Shown in pieces: positions 1 to 4,710 of a DNA stretch of 12,166 nt. Under the pieces are notes generated by a model. It worked only from the letters and a program-made list of their open reading frames with translations. It was not told where the DNA came from and did no database searches. A program made the position numbers and the translations under genes. The DNA is from Chloroflexota bacterium (GTDB lineage Bacteria; Chloroflexota; Limnocylindria; QHBO01), in the NCBI GenBank assembly GCA_023250255.1, contig JAHFBB010000010.1:1-12166 (forward strand), given 5' to 3'. Position 1 is the first letter of the stretch, and each line of letters starts with the position of its first letter.

Positions 1-726
1 CTCCGCCGGCAGGGCGAGCGCCCGCGACTGCTGTACACCATCGCCACCTTCCGCAACCCAACCGGCTCCACCCTGCCGGCGGACCGACGCGCCGCCCTGG
101 TGGCCTTCGCCGCGGCGAACGAGCTGTGGATCGTCGAGGACGACACGTACCGCGAGCTGGCCTACGACGGGCCATCGCCACCGTCCCTGTGGGCGCTCGA
201 TTCGGCGGGGGTCGTGGTCCGCGCGGGGACGTTCGCCAAGTCCGTCGCGCCGGGGCTACGGGTGGGCTATCTCACCGCGCCGGCCGCGGTGATCGAACGG
301 ATGGCGAACAGCGGACTGCTCGATTCGGCCGGGGGGACGACCCATTTTGCCGCCCTGGTCGTGGCCGAATACGCCGCCGCGGGTGACTATGCCGCCCAGA
401 TCGAGCGATTCCGCGCCGCCTACCGCGCCCAGCGCGACGCGCTCCTCGCCAGCCTTGCGGCTAACCTCCCCCAGGGCTCCCGCTGGACGACCCCCGCCGG
501 CGGCTACTTCACCTGGATCGACCTGCCGCCGGGGCTCCGGGTCGCCGCGGTGGCCGACGCCGCGTCCGCCGAGCGCGTCGAGTTCATCACTGCCGGCGCC
601 TTCTACGTGGACCGGTCCGCGGCCCCCGAGGCGCTGCGCCTCGCCTTCAGCATGTACCCGCCCGACGAACTGGCCGAAGCCGGCCGGCGCCTGGGTGCCG
701 CCCTGCGCGCTGCGATTGATTCGTAG
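1..726 (+). CDS. PLP-dependent fold-type I aminotransferase, C-terminal part (5' end outside window)
   Basis: This is the last 241 codons of a pyridoxal-phosphate aminotransferase of the aspartate-aminotransferase fold, class I/II. The reading frame is open from base 1, so the N-terminus is missing. Seen in the sequence: FRNPTG (visible residues 17-22; the Asn normally contacts PLP), EDDTYREL (46-53; Asp and Tyr hold the pyridine ring and phosphate), GTFAKSVAPGLRVGY (76-90) with the Schiff-base lysine at visible residue 80 (nt 238-240), and LRLAFS (212-217) with the arginine expected to bind the substrate carboxylate. GTFxKxxAPGLRxGY is typical of the MocR-regulator and 2-aminoadipate/aromatic aminotransferase subgroup. 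Because the upstream part is absent, I cannot tell whether a GntR helix-turn-helix precedes it (MocR regulator) or whether it is a free enzyme. Substrate is unassigned. It ends 33 bp from the convergent gene at 760-1398. Confidence 0.93.
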   Translation, partial: LRRQGERPRLLYTIATFRNPTGSTLPADRRAALVAFAAANELWIVEDDTYRELAYDGPSPPSLWALDSAGVVVRAGTFAKSVAPGLRVGYLTAPAAVIERMANSGLLDSAGGTTHFAALVVAEYAAAGDYAAQIERFRAAYRAQRDALLASLAANLPQGSRWTTPAGGYFTWIDLPPGLRVAAVADAASAERVEFITAGAFYVDRSAAPEALRLAFSMYPPDELAEAGRRLGAALRAAIDS

Positions 727-759
727 CCAGCCGTAAAGACCGAGGTGGAGCCATCAGCC

Positions 760-1398
760 TCACGCGACAGTGATGTCGCGGTAGCCGTCCAGGTTCCGGC
801 CGCCGGTGCAGGGAATGGTCCAGGACGCCCGGGCGATACCGGGAATGGCGGGGATCGTCCAGGTGAACGAGGCATGCGTCCATCCGCCCGCATCGGGGGC
901 GCTGGCGTACCGGGTACCGATGACGACGGTCGATCCATCGGCGTATTTGACTGACAGGACAACCTTCTGGCCCTGGGGCAGTCCTTGGATGTCGATAGTG
1001 GCATTTTGTCCAGCCGTCACCGAGTTCGGAGCGTTGACCGCGTAGCCATTGGGTTCCGGCAGGCACGGGAGAATGCCGGTGGAAGGCGCCGGCGTCGGAA
1101 CCGGCGTCGGAACCGGCGTCGGGGCAAGTGTCGGTTGGGGTGAGGGAGTTGGCGTCGGCGTCGGCGTCGGCGACATCGTGGGAGTCGGGGCTTGGGTCGG
1201 GGACTGGAGGAGGGTGAGCGTCGGGCTCGGAGAAGTGCCGACCTCCTGGCTCGTGCTGGCCGCTGGCAGCTCGGAAGCCGAAGGGGAGGGGCTGCTGTCA
1301 GGGTCGCGGGACCCTTGGCGATTCAGGAGCAGGAATCCGAGAACGCCAACAATCAGCAGGACGGCGAAATACGTGGACCACCGGCGGAGATCCGTCAT
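760..1398 (-). CDS. Membrane-anchored Pro/Thr-rich surface protein with C-terminal beta-sandwich-like domain
   Basis: The 212-residue protein is unrecognised beyond its architecture. A short basic N-terminus is followed by a hydrophobic helix (about residues 10-26, YFAVLLIVGVLGFLLL) with no lipobox cysteine, so it is probably an uncleaved signal anchor. Residues 35-106 are a Ser/Pro then Pro-Thr-rich stalk (PTPTPTPTPSP, PVPTPVPTPAP) encoded by short in-phase DNA repeats (ccggcgtcggaa units about 1089-1124). Residues 110-212 form a compact domain rich in beta-strand-forming residues, with Cys112 and Cys197 as a possible disulfide, resembling an Ig-like or carbohydrate-binding sandwich. ATG 1398 is supported by GAGGGG (1403-1408 on this strand) 4 nt away. 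Inference: the anchor places the C-terminal domain outside the cell on an extended linker. Ligand and role unknown. It is divergent from the gene at 1529. Confidence 0.8.
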   Translation of the reverse strand: MTDLRRWSTYFAVLLIVGVLGFLLLNRQGSRDPDSSPSPSASELPAASTSQEVGTSPSPTLTLLQSPTQAPTPTMSPTPTPTPTPSPQPTLAPTPVPTPVPTPAPSTGILPCLPEPNGYAVNAPNSVTAGQNATIDIQGLPQGQKVVLSVKYADGSTVVIGTRYASAPDAGGWTHASFTWTIPAIPGIARASWTIPCTGGRNLDGYRDITVA

Positions 1399-1473
1399 GC
1401 AACCCCTCTAGGCGGACTTCAAGCCTACGGCACCCTGACGATCTAATCGACCCAAAACCGGGACGCCGAGCGT

Positions 1474-1494
1474 GTTCCAGGTTGATCGTGGAAC
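1474..1494. promoter_or_regulatory. Candidate operator: perfect 6-bp inverted repeat in divergent promoter region
   Basis: GTTCCA (1474-1479) and TGGAAC (1489-1494) are exact reverse complements separated by 9 bp. They lie between the divergent genes starting at 1398 (minus) and 1529 (plus), about 35-55 bp upstream of the latter. This size and position suit a dimeric regulator site. Which protein binds is unknown, and no regulator gene adjoins it. Confidence 0.4.
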
Positions 1495-1516
1495 CGCAAC
1501 CATCTGACACTGCTGC

Positions 1517-1522
1517 TAGCCT
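1517..1522 (+). promoter_or_regulatory. -10-like box TAGCCT for the gene at 1529 (leaderless arrangement)
   Basis: TAGCCT fits TANNNT and ends 6 nt before the GTG start at 1529, so transcription would begin at or within a base or two of the start codon. There is no clear Shine-Dalgarno sequence before this GTG. I see no convincing -35 hexamer. On the other strand TAGGCT (1427-1422) could serve the divergent gene that starts at 1398. Confidence 0.45.
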
Positions 1523-1528
1523 TTCCGT

Positions 1529-2221
1529 GTGACCGATGCCGCCGATACCACGACCCTCGCCCAGCGGGTCCGCAGGTTCATCTTCGATACGTTCCTCGAA
1601 CGAAGCGCTCCCCCGGTGGTCGAGGAGGTGATGACGGCCTTCGGCCTGTCCCGGGACGAGACCATCGGTGTCTTCCGCGAGCTCGACGCGGCCCGGCACA
1701 TTGCCCTCGTGAAAGGCACGGCCCGAATCTTGATGGCGTTCCCATTTGCGGCGATCGCCACCCCCTTCCGGGTCACCATCGGCGACCGCGAGTACTTCGC
1801 CAACTGCGCCTGGGACGCGGTCGCCTTCCACGCCATGCTCGGCCAGGACGTGCGGGTGGACTCGTTCTGCCATCACTGCGCGGAGCCAATCGCCATTGAA
1901 CTGAGCGCTGGCCACGCCGTTCGGGTGGAGCCCGCTGGGACGATCGTCTACCTCGCCCTTCGGCCGACCGAATGGTGGGAGAACATCACGACCACCTGCG
2001 CGAACACCATGGTCTTCTTCGCCTCGACCGAACACCGCGACGCATCCGACCTGTGTGCCCCTCCCGAGCAGGCGGCCTCGCTGACCCCCGACCTGACCCA
2101 CGCCCTCAGCCAGCCGATCTACGGTTCGAAGTTCGACCTCGACTACCAGCGCCCCGGGCGCGATGCCCTGCTCGCCCACTTCGCCGCCCTCGGCCTCACC
2201 GGTCCGTACTGGACCCTCTGA
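1529..2221 (+). CDS. Alkylmercury lyase (MerB)-like protein
   Basis: This 230-residue protein resembles the organomercurial lyase family, whose characterised member MerB cleaves the carbon-mercury bond. Residues 1-75 look like the winged-helix-like N-terminal part (VEEVMTAFGLSRDETIGVFRELD). The catalytic-type region has NCAWD (Cys93, Asp96), which aligns with Cys96-x-x-Asp99 of E. coli MerB (recalled from memory). TTTCANTMVFFAS (Cys147) sits where MerB has Cys159 before HVHFFAS. VEPAGTIVYLAL matches the VEPAGMAVSLVL strand of MerB. An extra CHHC pair (Cys114, Cys117) replaces the single cysteine of MerB. Start: GTG 1529, with a -10 box 6 nt upstream and no Shine-Dalgarno. No merR, merT, merP or merA is adjacent, so mercury as the true substrate is unproven, and many chromosomal family members have no tested function. 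It converges on the methyltransferase gene with a 13-bp gap. Confidence 0.82.
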   Translation: MTDAADTTTLAQRVRRFIFDTFLERSAPPVVEEVMTAFGLSRDETIGVFRELDAARHIALVKGTARILMAFPFAAIATPFRVTIGDREYFANCAWDAVAFHAMLGQDVRVDSFCHHCAEPIAIELSAGHAVRVEPAGTIVYLALRPTEWWENITTTCANTMVFFASTEHRDASDLCAPPEQAASLTPDLTHALSQPIYGSKFDLDYQRPGRDALLAHFAALGLTGPYWTL

Positions 2222-2234
2222 CGCCAGCCGGCGG

Positions 2235-3272
2235 CTACCTGTCGGCCACCTGGATGCCGACCGCGTTCCCGGGTCCCAGCCCAATCGGGTTCCGCGGCCG
2301 CAGACCGGCAGCGGTACACCAGTCGGCCATCTCCGCGTAGTTCCACGTCCCGGCCTCGCTGGTCAGGGCGAAGTAGAAATCGAAGAAGGCGTTGATGAAG
2401 CCGGCCTGGGCGGGCCGGGCTGATCGGATGACCTCGCCAATGGCCAGTACCCCTCCGGGCCGCAGCGCGCGGGCCGCGCGGGCAACCAGCCGGCGGTTGG
2501 TGGCGTCGTCGAAGTGGTGGACCAGGCTCATCATGAACACCAGGTCGTACCGCTCCTCGCCGAGATCGTCGGTCAGGGCGTCTCCGGCCTGGTGGACCAC
2601 CCGGTCACCCATCCCCTCCCGGGCCAGGATCGGTGCGGCCTGGTCGACGGCCGCGGGAAGGTCGAAGACGGTCGCCCGCAACTCGGGATAGCGCCGACAG
2701 AAGGCCACCGAGAAGTAGCCGTGCGACCCGCCGATGTCGATCATCTCCCGCGCGCCGGCGGGCATCGGCGTCTTGCGGGCGACGGTGCCGGCGATGAAGG
2801 TCGCCTGGGCGCGCATGCCGTTCTGGTAGAGGCTCCAATCGGCAGGACTCATGGAGCCGTGAACATCGAGCGGGGTGCCGGTCCGGACGAACTCGTCGAA
2901 TTGATCGATCCATTTCCACTCGAGCGCCTTCATGCTGATCATTCCCTTGATCGAGCCGGGGGCATCGGCCAGCAGCCACTTCCGGGAGAGTCCGGACAGG
3001 GCGTATTCGCCGTTCCGCTCCTTCAGGTAGCGCGAGGCGACCATCATGTTCATCAGTCGTTCGGTCGCCCCGGCATCGGTACCGCAGGCGTTCGCCACGG
3101 CCGAACCGCTGCGCGGGCCATCCTTCAACGCCTCGAAGATCCCCAGGTCGCTGGCCGTTGCCAGGGCGCGGCCAAACGCCGTGCCCCAGCCATCGAACAT
3201 GGGCGTCGGGACCAGGCCCGACTTCAGAGCGGCCCACTCGAGTGGATTCTCGGCAATCATTCCAAAGCGCAC
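2235..3272 (-). CDS. SAM-dependent methyltransferase (O-methyltransferase type, N-terminal dimerisation-like domain)
   Basis: The 345-residue protein has the layout of small-molecule O-methyltransferases. Residues about 25-165 are a helical, winged-helix-like region (LGIFEALKDGPRSGSAVANACG, then ATERLMNMMVASRYLKERNGEYALS). The Rossmann domain follows: motif I MIDIGGSHGYFSVAF (177-191), VFDLP (202-206) after strand 2, GDALTDDLGEERYDLVFMMSLVHHF (230-254), and ALRPGGVLAIGE (269-280). His252/His253 lie where these enzymes often have a catalytic histidine, but the assignment is uncertain. I chose GTG 3272 because AGGAGG (3280-3285) sits 7 nt upstream. The open frame continues upstream to 3476 but runs through repeat element A and is unlikely to be translated. 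The C-terminus is slightly short after the last strand. Substrate unknown, and the neighbours do not indicate a pathway. Confidence 0.9.
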   Translation of the reverse strand: MRFGMIAENPLEWAALKSGLVPTPMFDGWGTAFGRALATASDLGIFEALKDGPRSGSAVANACGTDAGATERLMNMMVASRYLKERNGEYALSGLSRKWLLADAPGSIKGMISMKALEWKWIDQFDEFVRTGTPLDVHGSMSPADWSLYQNGMRAQATFIAGTVARKTPMPAGAREMIDIGGSHGYFSVAFCRRYPELRATVFDLPAAVDQAAPILAREGMGDRVVHQAGDALTDDLGEERYDLVFMMSLVHHFDDATNRRLVARAARALRPGGVLAIGEVIRSARPAQAGFINAFFDFYFALTSEAGTWNYAEMADWCTAAGLRPRNPIGLGPGNAVGIQVADR

Positions 3273-3279
3273 GGGATCG

Positions 3280-3285
3280 CCTCCT
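3280..3285 (-). promoter_or_regulatory. Shine-Dalgarno AGGAGG that fixes the methyltransferase start
   Basis: The plus strand reads CCTCCT here, giving AGGAGG on the minus strand 7 nt before GTG 3272. This near-perfect site decides against the 68-codon-longer open frame that begins inside repeat element A. Confidence 0.75.
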
Positions 3286-3336
3286 GACGGTTGACGGGCA
3301 ATCAGGGTACAAGCCACGGCACCTCGGTCCGCCTTC

Positions 3337-3487
3337 GATCCCGTTCCCGCGTGCGTGGGGCGGGCGTAATGGGGAAATAGTGCGTTCGGAGGGGGTTCTG
3401 GACGCCAGATGTGCGTGGGACGCACGCCCAGGGCCTGAGGTGCCCCGTGGGTCTCGGTTGTGCTCACCCGGCGCACGCGGGGGGATC
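3337..3487 (+). repeat. Dispersed inverted-repeat-bounded element, copy A (core 3347-3480)
   Basis: This is one of three copies of the same sequence in the window, all in the same orientation and all intergenic. The core is 134 bp, bounded by CCGCGTGCG (3347-3355) and its exact complement CGCACGCGG (3472-3480). Outer arms GATCCC (3337-3342) and GGGATC (3482-3487) extend the inversion in this copy. Inside lies a perfect hairpin, GTGCGT-GGG-ACGCAC (3411-3425). By hand alignment copy A matches copy C over 134 positions without gaps and with about 20 differences. It shares a 25-bp identical stretch with copy B (gcgttcggag followed by ggggttctggacgcc). There is no transposase, and the frames open through it do not stay open in all copies. 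It could be a MITE-like element or a structured RNA/DNA repeat. The broken hydrolase gene begins 58 bp beyond its right end. Confidence 0.85.
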
Positions 3488-3538
3488 TCCCGCCCCGCGT
3501 GAGCTGCCCGTCGGGCTGATGCGCTCGCGAAGATCGTG

Positions 3539-3613
3539 ATGGATCACGTCGAAGTCAACGGACTCAGAATCGCCTACCAGCGCACCGGGAGCGGGCCGCC
3601 GGTCGTGCTTCTG
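3539..3613 (+). pseudogene. Truncated alpha/beta-hydrolase gene, first ~25 codons only
   Basis: From ATG 3539 the translation MDHVEVNGLRIAYQRTGSG followed by PPVVLL is the standard opening of an alpha/beta-hydrolase: strand 1, the beta turn and strand 3. The oxyanion HG motif should come next. Instead the similarity ends at codon 25 (about nt 3613-3615), and the DNA becomes the reverse complement of the propeller-lipoprotein 3' end, whose stop codon is at 3620-3622. The frame stays open to 4030, but that part is antisense to the lipoprotein and not hydrolase-like. I infer a deletion or rearrangement that removed more than 200 codons. An in-frame GTG at 3536 is an alternative start. No Shine-Dalgarno is evident. 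Confidence 0.7.
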
Positions 3614-3619
3614 CAGTGC

Positions 3620-4573
3620 TCAGCTCGCCCAGGACGGGGTGCCGTCATCGGCCGGGTCAGTGGTGAGCCGGATCACGTTCGTCCCGTCGAGGTCCATCAA
3701 GTAGACCTCCTCGTTGCCGTCCCGGGTGCTGACGAGGGCCAGTTGGGACCCGTCCGGGGAGAAGGTGGGCTCGACGTCATCGGCGGCATCGGTGGTCACC
3801 CGGATGACGTTGCTGCCATCGGCCTGCATGAGGTAGATCTCGAAGTTGCCATCGCGGTCGCTGGAGAAGGCGATCTGGCTTCCGTCAGCAGACCATACCG
3901 GCGCCTGGTCGCTGGCGCCATCGTCGGTGGTGAGCCGGAGGATGTCGGAGCCATCGACCGGGGTGACGTACAGCTCCCAGTTGACCCCGGCGAGGTCAGC
4001 CTCGAAGGCGATCTTCGATCCGTCCGGTGACCAGGCGGGCGAGAGGTCGTCGGTCGGGTCGGAGGTGACCTGCGCGATGCCCGTGCCGTCGGCGTTCATG
4101 ACGTAGATGTCGGCGTTGCCGGCGCGATCGCTGGCAAAGGCGATCCGCATCCCGTCGGGGGACCAGGCCGGGAAGCCATCGCTGCCCGAGCCGTCGCTGA
4201 TGAGCGCCGGCTCGCCTCCATCAACAGCCACGACGTACAGCTGGAAGTTCCCGCTGCGGTCGCTGGCAAACACAACCTGGCTGCCGTCGGGCGACAGGGC
4301 CGGCTGGGCGTCTTGCGCCGGGTTATCGGTGAGGCGGACCGGATCGGTGGCTTCTGCGGTGGCGAGATAGATCTCCGAGTTTCCGTCGCGTTCGCTGCTG
4401 AACGCGATCCGGCCGTCGAACGAGACCGCTGCCGAGGGCGACGGCTCGGCCGCGCTGGCAGATGGGGTCGCTGCCTCGCTGGCGGCGATCGACGGCTCGA
4501 CCGATGGCGTGGCGGTGCTGCATGCCGCCAGCGCCAGGGCACCTGCGCTGATGAGGACGACTGGGATTCTCAT
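3620..4573 (-). CDS. TolB-like / WD40-like (PD40) beta-propeller lipoprotein
   Basis: The 317-residue exported protein begins with a lipoprotein signal (MRIPVVLISAGALALAAC; lipobox LAAC, Cys18), so it should be lipid-anchored on the outer face of the membrane. A Ser/Ala/Pro/Thr-rich linker (19-50) leads to six propeller repeats. Each has the PD40 pattern WSPDGSxIAFxSDRDGNxEIYxMxADG, with the SPDG-type turns near residues 94, 138, 182, 228, 272 and the first, degenerate, blade near 53. This is the repeat of TolB-type propellers, a protein- or polysaccharide-binding scaffold. The partner is unknown. ATG 4573 has GGAGG 5 nt upstream. The C-terminus ends within the seventh repeat start (TPSWAS), almost exactly at the junction with the hydrolase remnant, so its tail may have been altered. 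It is divergent from the receptor-regulator at 4711. Confidence 0.9.
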   Translation of the reverse strand: MRIPVVLISAGALALAACSTATPSVEPSIAASEAATPSASAAEPSPSAAVSFDGRIAFSSERDGNSEIYLATAEATDPVRLTDNPAQDAQPALSPDGSQVVFASDRSGNFQLYVVAVDGGEPALISDGSGSDGFPAWSPDGMRIAFASDRAGNADIYVMNADGTGIAQVTSDPTDDLSPAWSPDGSKIAFEADLAGVNWELYVTPVDGSDILRLTTDDGASDQAPVWSADGSQIAFSSDRDGNFEIYLMQADGSNVIRVTTDAADDVEPTFSPDGSQLALVSTRDGNEEVYLMDLDGTNVIRLTTDPADDGTPSWAS

Positions 4574-4595
4574 GAGAACCTCCGCTTAACCACTG

Positions 4596-4612
4596 TGGCG
4601 CTGGCTGCGCCA
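4596..4612. promoter_or_regulatory. Inverted repeat TGGCGC-TGGCT-GCGCCA upstream of the propeller lipoprotein
   Basis: A perfect 6-bp stem with a 5-bp loop lies 23-39 bp upstream of the ATG at 4573 in the divergent intergenic region. It could be an operator or a hairpin in the lipoprotein 5' leader. I found no TANNNT box on the minus strand between it and the start. Confidence 0.35.
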
Positions 4613-4636
4613 GGCGGGATGGTCGGCCAGCTGGGT

Positions 4637-4680
4637 TGCGGGGAATCTGCAGCCGGCTTGCAGGTCGCTTGCAGCCGGAA
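4637..4680 (+). promoter_or_regulatory. Candidate SARP-type operator: direct repeats at exact 11-bp spacing
   Basis: TGCAG begins at 4648, 4659 and 4670, exactly 11 bp apart, in units TGCAGCCGGCT, TGCAGGTCGCT and TGCAGCCGGAA. A fourth, weaker unit in the same register starts at 4637 (TGCGG), and 4626-4636 is weakly similar. Regulators with the SARP (AfsR/DnrI/ActII-ORF4) DNA-binding domain are known to bind short direct repeats at 11- or 22-bp spacing, one helical turn per monomer. The gene starting 31 bp downstream encodes exactly such a domain, so I infer autoregulation and possibly control of the divergent lipoprotein. The last unit is 17 bp from the -10-like box at 4698, more than the roughly 8 bp reported for classical SARP promoters. 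Confidence 0.6.
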
Positions 4681-4697
4681 CTGGCCAAGTCGCGGAG

Positions 4698-4703
4698 TAC
4701 GAT
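4698..4703 (+). promoter_or_regulatory. -10-like box TACGAT for the receptor-regulator (leaderless arrangement)
   Basis: TACGAT ends 7 nt before GTG 4711, so the transcript would start at or next to the start codon. No -35 hexamer is present at the usual distance, as expected of an activator-dependent promoter. Confidence 0.5.
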
Positions 4704-4710
4704 CGGATTC

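Noticed and set aside
1089..1170. Tandem GGCGTC-type DNA repeats as a separate repeat element
   Set aside because: They are in frame within the surface protein and encode its Pro-Thr stalk, which explains them fully.
3273..3476. 68-residue N-terminal extension of the methyltransferase
   Set aside because: It is translated from repeat element A and its flank. The family starts later, and AGGAGG points to GTG 3272.
3347..3480. Conserved peptide (TETxxPQxLGVRPxHIxRPEP) read on the minus strand of all three repeat copies
   Set aside because: In copy C the frame hits a stop right after RRPEPR, and no start codon or ribosome site is shared. The similarity is explained by DNA-level repetition.
4636..4710. 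25-residue upstream start (ATG 4636) for the receptor-regulator
   Set aside because: The extra region consists of the 11-bp direct repeats and a -10-like box. Family members begin at the VEFRVLGPLEV position.
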